Source: Desulfotruncus alcoholivorax DSM 16058
GTDB taxonomy: Bacteria; Bacillota; Desulfotomaculia; Desulfotomaculales; Desulfallaceae
NCBI RefSeq assembly: GCF_000430885.1
Contig: NZ_AUMW01000020.1
Coordinates: forward strand, 1-64,000
DNA: 64,000 nucleotides
Direction of reading: 5' to 3'
This document shows, in pieces, positions 34,996 through 44,371 of this stretch. Below the pieces are notes generated by a model. That model searched no databases and was not told where the DNA came from. It saw only the letters and a list, made by a program, of their open reading frames with translations. The number at the start of each line of letters is the position of its first letter. The stretch's first letter is position 1. The position numbers were made by a program, and so were the translations under genes.

Positions 34996-36357
34996 TTGAA
35001 AAGTGTACGTATCGGCGCCGGGCAGGGATTCTGGGGCGACTCCCCGTTCCCAGCCCTGGACGTGGTAAGATCCGGCAATGTAAAATACCTGGCCTGCGAT
35101 GCTCTGGCCGAGCTTACCCTGGCCATTTTGCAAAAAGCCCGGCAAAAAGACCCGGACAAAGGGTACGTGGAAGACCTGTTTTTTAAACTATTGCTGCAGC
35201 CATGTCGGCAGAAAGGCGTCAAAATCCTCACCAACGCAGGCGGCATCAACCCGCACGGTGCCGGGCGGATGGTCTTTGAACTGGCCCGTTCCCTGGGCAT
35301 AAAAGGGCTCAAGATCGCCGTCATCACCGGGGACGACGTGCTGCCCAAGCTGGCGGAACTGAGGGAAAAGGGCGTCGACCTGTCGGACATGGAAAGCGGC
35401 GGGGACATATCAACGATTAAGGACAGGATTGTATTCGCCAACGCCTACCTGGGGGCAAAACCCATGGTTGAGGCCCTGGAAATGGGCGCGGACGTTATTA
35501 TCACCGGGCGCACCTCGGACCCGGCTCAATTCCTGGCCCCCATGGTTTATGAACTTGGCTGGAGCTGGGACGACTGGGACCGCCTGGCCGCCGGGATCCT
35601 GATGGGCCACCTGATGGAATGCTCTGCCCAGAGCACCGGGGGCAATTTCAGCGGCGACTGGTGGAACATCCCGGACATGGAGAGGATCGGTTACCCGGTA
35701 GCTGAAGTGTACGAAAACGGCGATGCCGTGCTGACCAAACCCGAAGGCACTGGCGGCCGGGTAGACTTGCGCACCGTGAAAGAGCAAATGCTTTACGAAG
35801 TGCATGACCCTACGGCTTATATCACACCGGACGTGGTGGCGGACTTCACCTCGCCCCGCTTGGTGGTGGAAGGACCTGACCGGGTGCGCATAACCGGCAT
35901 GAAAGGCAAACCACGGCCGGAAAATCTGAAAGTTTCCATCGGCTACAGCGATGGCTGGATGGGAGAGGGTACACTTAAATACTCCTGGCCGAACGCCCTA
36001 AAGAAAGCCCGTAAGGCTGAAGAGATTACCAGGAAACAGTTCGCCGCCCTGGGGATCTCATTCGATGAAATCTTGTTTGAGTACGTCGGTTATAATTCAC
36101 TGTCAGGCCCACTGGCCACGGGAGACGGTGCGGACCTGAACGAAGTTGGTCTAAGAATTGCAATGCGCACTTCTGATAAAATGACTGCCGCCAGGATGCC
36201 ACGGCTCCTGCCTCCCCTGGCGCTGAACGGGCCGCCGACGGCAACCGGAAGCGGGGGCATGGCCAGACCCAGGGAACTGATCGGCATGTGGTCGGCCCTG
36301 GTGCCCAGGGACGAAGTTGAGAAACAGGTGCAAATAAGCATCAGGGAGGTGGGATAA
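34996..36357 (+). CDS. AtuA-family protein, main domain
   Basis: I chose the TTG at 34996, six bases after GGAGGG, giving about 453 residues that begin LKSVRIGAGQGFWGDSPFPA. Conserved DUF1446/AtuA stretches are FWGDSPFPALDV, NAGGINPHGAGRMV, DVIITGRTSDPAQF, LMECSAQSTGGNFSGDWW and a late GSGGMARPRELIGMWSAL. AtuA is needed for acyclic terpene (citronellol/geraniol) use in Pseudomonas but its reaction is not established. Here the C-terminal domain found in many AtuA proteins is a separate gene directly downstream. Confidence 0.85.
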   Translation: MKSVRIGAGQGFWGDSPFPALDVVRSGNVKYLACDALAELTLAILQKARQKDPDKGYVEDLFFKLLLQPCRQKGVKILTNAGGINPHGAGRMVFELARSLGIKGLKIAVITGDDVLPKLAELREKGVDLSDMESGGDISTIKDRIVFANAYLGAKPMVEALEMGADVIITGRTSDPAQFLAPMVYELGWSWDDWDRLAAGILMGHLMECSAQSTGGNFSGDWWNIPDMERIGYPVAEVYENGDAVLTKPEGTGGRVDLRTVKEQMLYEVHDPTAYITPDVVADFTSPRLVVEGPDRVRITGMKGKPRPENLKVSIGYSDGWMGEGTLKYSWPNALKKARKAEEITRKQFAALGISFDEILFEYVGYNSLSGPLATGDGADLNEVGLRIAMRTSDKMTAARMPRLLPPLALNGPPTATGSGGMARPRELIGMWSALVPRDEVEKQVQISIREVG

Positions 36358-36358
36358 A

Positions 36359-36676
36359 GTGCCCAGGGTTATGCTGGTGGAACTGGCCCACGCCCGATCG
36401 GGAGACAAGGGCAACACGGTGAACATAGGGCTGTTTCCTTACCGGGAAGCGGATTACGAGTTGATTAAACGGGAAGTGACCGCGGAAAAAGTGAAAGAAC
36501 ACTTCGCCGGCCTAGTGGATGGTGAAGTAACCCGCTACGAAGTGTCCAACATACAAGCCTTCAACTTTGTTTTGCGGGGCGCCTTAAACGGCGGGGCATC
36601 CCGCTCATTACGCAGCGACAGCCTGGGCAAGTGCTTCGGCGCCAACTTGCTCCGGATGTATGTGGATATTGAATAA
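36359..36676 (+). CDS. AtuA C-terminal domain as separate protein
   Basis: The 105-residue protein starts at GTG two bases after the atuA stop. LAHARSGDKGNTVNIGLFPY is the signature of the domain that ends fused AtuA proteins, followed by NFVLRGALNGGASRSLRSDS and LGKCFGANLLRM. The two genes are thus a split AtuA whose products surely interact. Function of the domain is not known. Confidence 0.8.
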   Translation: MPRVMLVELAHARSGDKGNTVNIGLFPYREADYELIKREVTAEKVKEHFAGLVDGEVTRYEVSNIQAFNFVLRGALNGGASRSLRSDSLGKCFGANLLRMYVDIE

Positions 36677-36689
36677 GGAGGTTCTGGTT

Positions 36690-38273
36690 ATGAATGACCG
36701 GAACAAGTCTAAGGTTCACGCCTTACTGAAAAAAAGGGCCAATACGTTGCCTGACAAACCTTTTATTTATTACCAGGATAGCCATGTTTCCTATGAAAAA
36801 ATGGACGAAATCTCTGATCGCCTTGCTTATTCTTTACTGCAATTGGGCATATCCAAAGGGGATATGATTGCTGTAGTTGCTCCAAACCAGCCTGAATGGC
36901 TCTATACCTTTTTTGCGGCGGTCAAAATTGGAGCGCCCGTAGTGGCTTTAAATGTTCGGTATCGTTTGGCCGAGTTTGATTACATGCTTAACAATTCCCA
37001 GGCCAAAGCCCTTGTGTGCATTGATTCATTTGGTGAGTTTGATTTTAGACAGTTTTTTAAAGAGAACAGGTCCCGTTTTCCCTCGGTTGAGAAATACATT
37101 TATATTACCAGTAATAAACTTCAAGATGATATTTCTCTGGGGGATCTTTGCAAGACAGTTGTAGAAAATCAATCATTATTGGAACAGGCTAAGCAAGAGG
37201 TCGACGAAACGGATACGGCAATAATCATCTACACCTCGGGAACCACGGGAAAACCCAAGGGAGCCATGATTAGCAACAAAAACATTCTGGCTTCTGCCAG
37301 CGCACAGGTAGAGCATTTCAATATACAAGCCACCGATGTGTTCATAGGCAGCCTACCTTTAAACCATGTGGGCGGAATTACGTGTGCCGTTACTTCGTGC
37401 CTAATCTGCGGAGGAAGTGTGGTTCTGATTCCCAGTTTCAGGCCCGACCTGGTATTACAGGCTTCTGCCGAATATGGAATTACTATAATGGCAGGAGTTC
37501 CGACCATGTATGTAATGATGTTGAATGTATCAGGTATTGATAAATACGATCTTTCTTCCGTAAGATACTGCATTGCAGGTGGGTCGAACGTAGAGCCACA
37601 ACTTTGTACAGCCATATCCAAAACTTTCCCCGGTGCCAAATTACTAAACCTCTATGGTCTTAGTGAAACTTCCGGGGCCTGCGTTTTATCCAGCCTGGAT
37701 GACGGGGTCGAAAAAGTAAGCGAAAGTATAGGCGTGGTAATAGATAATTTTAAGGTTAAAGTTGTGGACGGGAATGGAAATGAACTCCCTGCCGAGCAAA
37801 TTGGAGAGCTTGTCTTTAAAGGAGATTGTGTTATCAGCGGTTACCTTGGCATGGAAAAGGAAACTGCTGACAATTTCCGGAACGGATGGGTTTATACAGG
37901 AGACATGGGTTATATAGATAACGATGGGCACATCTACCTGAAGGGGCGTAAAAAGGAGATGTATATACAAGGGGGGTTTAATGTATACCCGGTTGAGATA
38001 GAGAACGTACTCACACGTCATCCAAAGGTTGCCATGGCGGCAGGATTCGGAGTGCCTGACCCGGTATTTGGAGAAGTAGGGCGGTTTTACATTGTGACCA
38101 AGCCCGGCGAAGTATTGACTGAGGAAGAACTGTTTAATTATTGTAAGCAGAATTTAGCAGATTACAAAATACCGAAACAGTTTGAATTTGCGGATGATTT
38201 GCCTCTAACTCCCGCAGGTAAAATACACAAGTCCTTGCTTAAGGAAAAATACCTGGCTCCCGGTGGTTGTTAA
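36690..38273 (+). CDS. acyl-CoA synthetase 1 (AMP-forming)
   Basis: The start is the ATG seven bases after AAGGAGG. The product of 527 residues activates a carboxylic acid to its CoA ester through an acyl-AMP. Motifs: P-loop IIIYTSGTTGKPKGAMIS, YGLSETSG, YTGDMGYIDNDGHIYLKGRK, the hinge GGFNVYPVEIE and the catalytic Lys in LTPAGKIHKSLL. Base composition is more AT-rich than its neighbours. One of three ligases in this operon. Confidence 0.9.
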   Translation: MNDRNKSKVHALLKKRANTLPDKPFIYYQDSHVSYEKMDEISDRLAYSLLQLGISKGDMIAVVAPNQPEWLYTFFAAVKIGAPVVALNVRYRLAEFDYMLNNSQAKALVCIDSFGEFDFRQFFKENRSRFPSVEKYIYITSNKLQDDISLGDLCKTVVENQSLLEQAKQEVDETDTAIIIYTSGTTGKPKGAMISNKNILASASAQVEHFNIQATDVFIGSLPLNHVGGITCAVTSCLICGGSVVLIPSFRPDLVLQASAEYGITIMAGVPTMYVMMLNVSGIDKYDLSSVRYCIAGGSNVEPQLCTAISKTFPGAKLLNLYGLSETSGACVLSSLDDGVEKVSESIGVVIDNFKVKVVDGNGNELPAEQIGELVFKGDCVISGYLGMEKETADNFRNGWVYTGDMGYIDNDGHIYLKGRKKEMYIQGGFNVYPVEIENVLTRHPKVAMAAGFGVPDPVFGEVGRFYIVTKPGEVLTEEELFNYCKQNLADYKIPKQFEFADDLPLTPAGKIHKSLLKEKYLAPGGC

Positions 38274-38334
38274 AGCTAAATATATATTCCATGAAAAAAT
38301 CTGAATATTGTAAAAATATTCGGGAGGTGTAATA

Positions 38335-40020
38335 ATGAATCAGGCTGTGGACCTCTCGTATATTGCTTTTAACCCCGCCTGGGGTTACGAAGCAATGCCC
38401 CCCGTGCCAGAAATACCGCTCCAGGATTTAATCCGGCGGTTTGTGGAGGTATATAGGGATAAAACCGCCTTGATATCCCTGAATCATAAAATAACCTTCG
38501 GCCAGATGGACGAGTATTCGGACCGTTTGGCCGTCGCCCTCATCGCCATGGGAGTGAAAAAGGGGGATCGGGTGGCTACCATGCTGCCCAACTGCGCCCA
38601 GCACGTCATAGCCTTCCACGGTATAATCAAGACAGGCGCTGTATCAGTGCCCTGCAACGTGATGCTCAAAGCCGATGAACTGGCCTACCTGTTAAACGAC
38701 TGCGAAGCCCAAACAGTTATCTGCCTGGACCTGTTTTTCCCCCTCTTTCAGGCGCTGCTGCCCAAGATACCGGTTAAAAATATTATCACCGTACACCTCA
38801 AGGATTTCAGCACCCCAGATGCGTGGGTGCCGCCAACGCTTAAACACGACAAGATGTCCATCCCCGGCGCCCGGGACTTCATGGAAATTTTAAACACACC
38901 GGTATCCGAAGTACCCAGACCGGAAATAACACCATTCCTAGACCTGGCTTTGATCCTGTACACGGCGGGGACCACCGGTTTTCCGAAGGGTGTAATGGAA
39001 ACCCATTACAACATGGTTTACAACTGCCTGAGCCATTCACACCTGATGAACCTGAACAGCGGGAATGTTAATTTACAGATCATGCCCATGTTCCACACCT
39101 CGGGCTATTTCCTTGGATTGCACCCGGTGCTTTACCAGGGCGGCACGGTCGTCCTTGTGCCCATGTTCGACCCGGGTGAACTGCTTAAAATCATCGACCG
39201 CTACAAGATAAACACCTTATTTGCACCCCCCACCCTGTTCGTGGCCCTTATCAACCACCCTGACTTGCCTAAATACGACCTGGGCCATTTCAAACTGGCC
39301 ACGGGCTGCGGGGCCCCGGTACCCACTGCGCTGCAGAAAAAATGGAAGGAACTGACCGGTGTTGACTTGACCAATGGCTGGGGCATGACCGAAACTAACT
39401 GCGGCGGCATCATGTCCCTGCCCAATAAAAAGAACCTGGACTCCATCGGGGTGCCGGTGGCAGGTGAAGTTAAAATTATCGACCCGAACGGTAAAACGCT
39501 CCCACGGGGCGAGGTCGGGGAAATATGCTTCCGGGGGCCCCAGGTGGCCGCGGGCTACTGGAAGAAGCCCGATGAAACGGCCCGCGCCTTTGACCCGGAC
39601 GGTTGGCTGTATACCGGCGACGCGGGCTACATGGACCAGGACGGTTTTATCTACTTCGTGGATCGGATTAAGGACCTGATTATTTCGTCCGGTTATAACA
39701 TTTCCCCCTTCGAAGTTGAATCCGTGCTTATGAAGCACCCGGCCGTAGCAGAATCGGCGGTTATAGGCATACCCGACCCTTACCGCGGAGAAACGGTTAA
39801 AGCGTTTATAACACTGAAATCAGATAGCCGCAACCAAATCACCGTGGAGGACATCGACCGGTATTGCAGGGAAAATATGGCTACTTACAAACGCCCCAGG
39901 TTATTCGAATTCATGAATGAACTACCCAAAAGCGCTGTTGGTAAGGTATTGAAGAGGAAACTGCGGGACTTGGAAAACTCGAGGGCTGAACCAAAGGATA
40001 GTATTAAAAAAGGGGGATAA
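38335..40020 (+). CDS. acyl-CoA synthetase 2 (AMP-forming)
   Basis: The 561-residue ligase begins after CGGGAGGTG. P-loop LILYTAGTTGFPKGVMETH, WGMTETNCGG, YTGDAGYMDQDGFIYFVDRI, hinge SSGYNISPFEVESV and KSAVGKVLKRKLRDLE with the catalytic Lys. It is G/C-rich like the preceding catabolic genes. Substrate cannot be read from the sequence. Five bases separate it from the third ligase. Confidence 0.9.
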   Translation: MNQAVDLSYIAFNPAWGYEAMPPVPEIPLQDLIRRFVEVYRDKTALISLNHKITFGQMDEYSDRLAVALIAMGVKKGDRVATMLPNCAQHVIAFHGIIKTGAVSVPCNVMLKADELAYLLNDCEAQTVICLDLFFPLFQALLPKIPVKNIITVHLKDFSTPDAWVPPTLKHDKMSIPGARDFMEILNTPVSEVPRPEITPFLDLALILYTAGTTGFPKGVMETHYNMVYNCLSHSHLMNLNSGNVNLQIMPMFHTSGYFLGLHPVLYQGGTVVLVPMFDPGELLKIIDRYKINTLFAPPTLFVALINHPDLPKYDLGHFKLATGCGAPVPTALQKKWKELTGVDLTNGWGMTETNCGGIMSLPNKKNLDSIGVPVAGEVKIIDPNGKTLPRGEVGEICFRGPQVAAGYWKKPDETARAFDPDGWLYTGDAGYMDQDGFIYFVDRIKDLIISSGYNISPFEVESVLMKHPAVAESAVIGIPDPYRGETVKAFITLKSDSRNQITVEDIDRYCRENMATYKRPRLFEFMNELPKSAVGKVLKRKLRDLENSRAEPKDSIKKGG

Positions 40021-40025
40021 GTAAA

Positions 40026-41621
40026 ATGGATACCGTGTTGGACAAAAATTTAATCCATAGGGTTGCGGTGGGAGACATCCCGCGCCGTTCGGCAGGCCGT
40101 TGGCCGGACAAGGAAGCCCTGGTGGAATACCGGGGGGGCTCCAGGAACAGTTTGACCTTTGACCGGTTCAACCGGGCCTGCTGCAGTTTTGCCCGGGGCA
40201 TCCGCGGGCTGGGGTTATCCAAGGGGGACCGGGTGGCAGTTATCTGTCTGAATTCAACCGAGTTTGTCATTTCCATGTTCGGCCTTGCCAAGGGCGGTTT
40301 TGTGTCGGTGCCAGTAAATCCCGGCCTGGATCCCAGGGAACTGGCCTACGTACTGAACCACTCCGAGTCCAAGGTGTTGATTATCGACGATGTGTTTGTT
40401 CCTTTCCTGGCTAACCACCTGAATAAAATGCCGAACATTAAACACTATATTTCCATACCGGTCTCCGGCGGCCAGGCGTCTGAACCTTTTATCGACTTTC
40501 ACGAGTTCATCAAAGGGCTGGACGATTCCGAGGTGGAAGACGTGATTATCGAAGACAGAGACATCGTGCAGATCATGTACACCAGCGGCACCACTGCCAT
40601 GCCCAAGGGCGTCACCATTTCCAACCTGAACGTTTATTTTACCGCGCTGCAAAATACAATAGACCTGCAGATTAACTCGAAGGCCGTAATCACTGCAATG
40701 ATGCCCATATTCCACTGCGCCCAGCACGCCCTGCTCACCACCGCTCTGGTGGCCTGCGCAAGGATTGTCGTCATACGTGGGTTCGATCCCGAAAGGCTGA
40801 TGAAAACAATTCAAAATGAAAAGGTCACCTGGATGTTCGCCTTGCCCATGATGTACAGGGGAATGCTGGACCACCCGGTTATTGATAATTACGACCTGTC
40901 CAGTCTGGAAACCTGCCTGTACGCCATGACACCCATGGACAGGAGAACCCTGAGCGACGCCCGGAAGAGAATCAACGCCACGTTTTACCTGGCCACCGGC
41001 CAGACCGAGGCCTACCCCGGCACCAACTATTTCAACCCCGACTGGTTCTCCGGCAAGGAAGGAAACGTTTGGGGAAGGTCCCTATCTGCATACGACACCG
41101 CGGTTATGGACGATGCAGGAAACCTGCTGCCGGTCGGAAAAGTGGGCGAAATAGTGTGGCGCGGACCCGGGGTCATGGAAGGTTATTTTAAGGACAAAGA
41201 AGCTACGGAACAAGCCGGGAAGTTCGGTTGGCACCATTCAGGGGACCAGGGCTATATGGACGAGGACGGCATGCTGGTGTTTATAGACCGCAAGAAAGAT
41301 ATTATCAAAACCGGTGGTGAAAACGTACCGTCCATCAGGGTGGAAACTGTAATCATGGCTCACCCGAAAGTGGAATCCGCCGCCGTGATCGGACTGCCCC
41401 ACCAGCGCTGGATCGAAGCGGTAACCGCCGTGGTGGTGCCGAAAAAAGACAGCGGACTAACCGAGGAAGAATTGATCCAGTGGTGCAAGCAGGAACTGGG
41501 CGGGTTCCAGGTGCCCAAGTCCATAATATTCACGGATAATCTACCCCGCACCAGCACAGGCAAAATCAAAAAGCACGAATTAAGAAAACAGTTTAACGAT
41601 TATTACGGTGAGTCCAAATAA
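40026..41621 (+). CDS. acyl-CoA synthetase 3 (AMP-forming)
   Basis: The 531-residue ligase shares class motifs: IMYTSGTTAMPKGVTIS, ATGQTEAYPG, HHSGDQGYMDEDGMLVFIDR, hinge KTGGENVPSIRVE and RTSTGKIKKHELRKQF. It is of the fatty-acyl/crotonobetaine-type subgroup. Its nearest relatives in the window are the ligases at 48650 and 57966, judged by eye. Confidence 0.9.
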   Translation: MDTVLDKNLIHRVAVGDIPRRSAGRWPDKEALVEYRGGSRNSLTFDRFNRACCSFARGIRGLGLSKGDRVAVICLNSTEFVISMFGLAKGGFVSVPVNPGLDPRELAYVLNHSESKVLIIDDVFVPFLANHLNKMPNIKHYISIPVSGGQASEPFIDFHEFIKGLDDSEVEDVIIEDRDIVQIMYTSGTTAMPKGVTISNLNVYFTALQNTIDLQINSKAVITAMMPIFHCAQHALLTTALVACARIVVIRGFDPERLMKTIQNEKVTWMFALPMMYRGMLDHPVIDNYDLSSLETCLYAMTPMDRRTLSDARKRINATFYLATGQTEAYPGTNYFNPDWFSGKEGNVWGRSLSAYDTAVMDDAGNLLPVGKVGEIVWRGPGVMEGYFKDKEATEQAGKFGWHHSGDQGYMDEDGMLVFIDRKKDIIKTGGENVPSIRVETVIMAHPKVESAAVIGLPHQRWIEAVTAVVVPKKDSGLTEEELIQWCKQELGGFQVPKSIIFTDNLPRTSTGKIKKHELRKQFNDYYGESK

Positions 41622-41651
41622 AACGAAACCAAAATGCCGGAGGTCCGAAAC

Positions 41652-42662
41652 ATGGGAAATCTAAAATTCGATCCGGAAATCTGTACCGGGTGTGAGACCA
41701 CAGATTGCTTAACCAGGTGCAGGTACTTGGGCTACGACGGAGAAACCGCCCGCAGGGAACGGGCAAAACTGAACCGGGGAGAGGACTCCCCTGTGCTGCG
41801 GGACTGCGTTACCTGTTATGCCTGCGAGGAGTACTGCCCCCGGGGCAACCACCCCTTCTACCAACTGGTTGATCTGCAGGAACAAAAAGGTATTCACCCG
41901 GTCCCCGTACCTTTTTATGAAAAAATGGTTCGGGTATTTGCGCCCAAGGGTGATTTTACACCCGCGACGATTACAAACACAGCGGTTAACCTGTGCCTTT
42001 TTCCCGACCTGAAACCACACCTGAAAGGCATCCTTTTCGAGGATAGCACAGTGCTGATGAGTAAAGACCTGTTCTGCAACCTCATCTACCTGCACTTTGG
42101 TGTGAGCTCCCTGATCAACGAACGGGTGCCCGGTGTACTGGAAAAACTGGCCGGGTGCGGTATTGAAGAACTGGTCTGTTTTCACGACGAGTGCTACGCC
42201 CTTTACGCCTCCTGGGCACCGGCATACGGTTACGACGTGCCCTTCCGGCCGGTGCACCTGTTCCGTTACCTGCTGGACCGGCTGGCGGAAAACGCTCCCC
42301 GGATCCGCAAACTGGGGCTGCAGGCGGCCTACCAGCGTCCATGCTCCTCCCGGTTGACGCCGGAAAAAGAACCGCTGCTCGACCAACTTTTTGACGTTGT
42401 CGGCGTTACCAGAGTCCTCCGGGAGTATGACCGGGAAAACGCACTCTGCTGCGGAGCGGTGTTCAAGATGCAAGGCCGTAAAGAGTTGGCTGAAGATGTA
42501 AACAAGCGGAACCTGGACGATATGGTGCGCGCCGGCGCCGAAGTGTGCATATTCAACTGCCCGTTTTGCTATATGACCATGAAAGACATGATCTCCGGCA
42601 GGGGTCTTAAACCACTGCTGATCAGTGACCTGTGCCGCATGGCCCTGGGCGAAGAATTATAA
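41652..42662 (+). CDS. HdrD-like (Fe-S)-binding CCG protein
   Basis: The start is the ATG eight bases after GGAGG. The product of 336 residues has two cysteine sets for [4Fe-4S] clusters (CTGCETTDCLTRC and CVTCYACEEYC) and two later cysteine-rich CCG-type regions (CFHDECYALY and ...ALCCGAVFKMQG with FNCPFCYMTM). That is the arrangement of HdrD/GlpC/LutA-type and ETF-oxidoreductase partner proteins. It probably carries electrons from the acyl-CoA dehydrogenases to the membrane or to another acceptor. It ends the plus-strand operon. Confidence 0.85.
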   Translation: MGNLKFDPEICTGCETTDCLTRCRYLGYDGETARRERAKLNRGEDSPVLRDCVTCYACEEYCPRGNHPFYQLVDLQEQKGIHPVPVPFYEKMVRVFAPKGDFTPATITNTAVNLCLFPDLKPHLKGILFEDSTVLMSKDLFCNLIYLHFGVSSLINERVPGVLEKLAGCGIEELVCFHDECYALYASWAPAYGYDVPFRPVHLFRYLLDRLAENAPRIRKLGLQAAYQRPCSSRLTPEKEPLLDQLFDVVGVTRVLREYDRENALCCGAVFKMQGRKELAEDVNKRNLDDMVRAGAEVCIFNCPFCYMTMKDMISGRGLKPLLISDLCRMALGEEL

Positions 42663-42763
42663 GCTTACAAGTACAATCAAAAAGGAGCGAGGCCAACTGA
42701 CCTTACCGCGATTTTATGGACACACAGAACGTGTGATACAATAAAATCACGGAGGTGTCCTAA

Positions 42764-43048
42764 ATGAGAACGTTTGATAAAGAATACAAGATTATGGCTG
42801 TCAATCGTGTGCAGGCGGGCGAAAAATCCGCCGCTGAGGTAGCCCGGGAACTAGATTTAAGTCCAACCACGCTATATGGGTGGATCAGGAAGTTCGGTAA
42901 ACACGGCGAAAATGCCTTTCCTGGAAGCGGTCACCTGCACAAGGCTGACGATGAGTTACGTAGGCTTCGTAAAGAAAATATGGATCTGAAGGAGGAAAAC
43001 GCCATTTTAAAAAAGGCGGCAGCCTACTTTGCCAAAAACCAGAAATAG
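42764..43048 (+). CDS. IS3 transposase OrfA
   Basis: The 94-residue protein has an N-terminal helix-turn-helix (EKSAAEVARELDLSPTTLYG) and a C-terminal leucine-zipper coiled coil (LRRLRKENMDLKEENAILKK). Around its stop the -1 frame runs on as PEIERYLF into OrfB, so the full transposase is probably made by -1 frameshifting at the run of A near GCCAAAAAC. Confidence 0.92.
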   Translation: MRTFDKEYKIMAVNRVQAGEKSAAEVARELDLSPTTLYGWIRKFGKHGENAFPGSGHLHKADDELRRLRKENMDLKEENAILKKAAAYFAKNQK

Positions 43049-43062
43049 AACGCTATCTTTTC

Positions 43063-43899
43063 ATGAAGGCGCACCGCTCCGAATTTCGGGTTGCGAAGAT
43101 GGCTGAGGTGCTCCAGGTATCAAGGAGCGGTTTTTACACATATTTAAAGCGACCCAAAAGCAATCGAGAAATGGAAAATGAATTGCTGCTCGAAAAGATA
43201 AAGGCTGTCTACAAGAAGAACCACGGTATATACGGATATCCTCGAATAACCAACGAACTAAAGAACGATGGAGCACCTAGTAAAAATCGCGTATACAGGC
43301 TGATGAGAAAAAACGGCATCAAATCAAAGACCGTAAAAAAATATAAGGCAACAACAAACTCAAATCATAACCTTCCGGTTGCTGAAAATCTGCTTAACCG
43401 CGAATTTACAGCACATAAACCAAATCAAAAGTGGGTAAGTGACATCACCTATGTTGCAACCGATAAAGGATGGCTGTACCTCGCCGGTGTTATGGATTTG
43501 TGCGGCAGACCAATCGTTGGCTTTGCCATGGCCGAACACATGAGAAAGTCCCTTGTCATAGAAGCCCTCAACCAGGCCATTGGCAGAACTGGCGCGAAAG
43601 AAGGGCTATTGGTGCATTCTGATCGTGGTGTTCAATATGCCAGCAGAGAATACCAGGCCATACTGAATAAAAACAAATTTATATGTAGCATGAGCCGCAA
43701 AGGCAACTGCTATGACAACGCTCCCATGGAATCGTTCTGGGGCAAGCTCAAACAAGAGTGGTTGTACGGTAAGCGGTTTAAGACACGGGCCGAAGCCAAA
43801 GCAGCAATATTTGAATATATCGAAGTCTTCTACAACCGACGGCGCATACATTCTAGCAACTGTTACAAAATACCGATGGAAGTTATAAAGGCAGCGTGA
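43063..43899 (+). CDS. IS3 transposase OrfB (DDE)
   Basis: The 278-residue protein has HTH_21 (KNHGIYGYPRITNEL), then the integrase core with DDE residues in WVSDITYVATDKGWLYL, HSDRGVQYASREYQ and MSRKGNCYDNAPMESFWG. All three acidic residues are present, so the element may be active. Confidence 0.93.
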   Translation: MKAHRSEFRVAKMAEVLQVSRSGFYTYLKRPKSNREMENELLLEKIKAVYKKNHGIYGYPRITNELKNDGAPSKNRVYRLMRKNGIKSKTVKKYKATTNSNHNLPVAENLLNREFTAHKPNQKWVSDITYVATDKGWLYLAGVMDLCGRPIVGFAMAEHMRKSLVIEALNQAIGRTGAKEGLLVHSDRGVQYASREYQAILNKNKFICSMSRKGNCYDNAPMESFWGKLKQEWLYGKRFKTRAEAKAAIFEYIEVFYNRRRIHSSNCYKIPMEVIKAA

Positions 43900-43948
43900 T
43901 ACATTATCGCAATACATCTACCGCTCAAGCGACGTCCTCCAGGCCAAG

Positions 43949-44055
43949 CCTTGACTTTGTATGCTATGCGGTGGGCACCCGACCGACCGACGACCGATGG
44001 CTGAAGCTAAATTCAGGCCGGTCGGGTTATGGAAGTATAGCATACCAAGTCAAGG
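43949..44055. repeat. large imperfect palindrome, 19-bp arms
   Basis: CCTTGACTTTGTATGCTAT at 43949 pairs with its complement at 44037-44055 with one mismatch. Inside, CCCGACCG and CGGTCGGG form a second stem. It lies between the IS3 copy and IstB debris and has no coding sense; it may be the end of another mobile element. Confidence 0.65.
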
Positions 44056-44179
44056 CCGCTTCACTTCGTTCTGCGCCGCTGCCGCGGTTGGCCTTCCGGA
44101 CTAAGTTACCTAAATTACGTAAGGCTGGGAAGGGGAACAACCCTCCCTCCCTTCCTCCCTCAAGCTGTGATTTTGGGGT

Positions 44180-44304
44180 TTATGCGCTAATCAACGTATT
44201 TCTGTATTTTAAGCGGTAGCTTTCACCGGTCATATTAAAAAGTCACTGTTACGGACAAGCCGGTCTAAAATAACGGTTGCAATCACAGATCTCCCCAGAA
44301 CATA
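44180..44304 (-). pseudogene. IstB (IS21 helper ATPase) C-terminal remnant
   Basis: The minus strand reads SVIATVILDRLVRNSDFLI, a stop, and in the next frame MTGESYRLKYRNTLISA. ATAILDRLLHHS with a GESYRLK ending is the conserved C-terminus of IstB. A frameshift and truncation are evident. Confidence 0.7.
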
Positions 44305-44371
44305 AAATATTAAGCAATTTTGCGGGATAATTAGATATTATGCGTTTTTAGTGTCTATTGATTCGGGGTAG

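Larger units (their letters stand above)
42698..43916 (+). mobile_element. IS3-family insertion sequence
   Basis: Two overlapping-frame genes (42764 and 43063) form an IS3 element. Ends are estimated: TGACCTTACCGCGATTTTATG at the left and, on the other strand, TGTATTGCGATAATGTATC at 43916 look like imperfect terminal repeats with 5' TG. Target duplications were not found. It sits right behind the acyl-CoA operon and looks intact. Confidence 0.65.
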
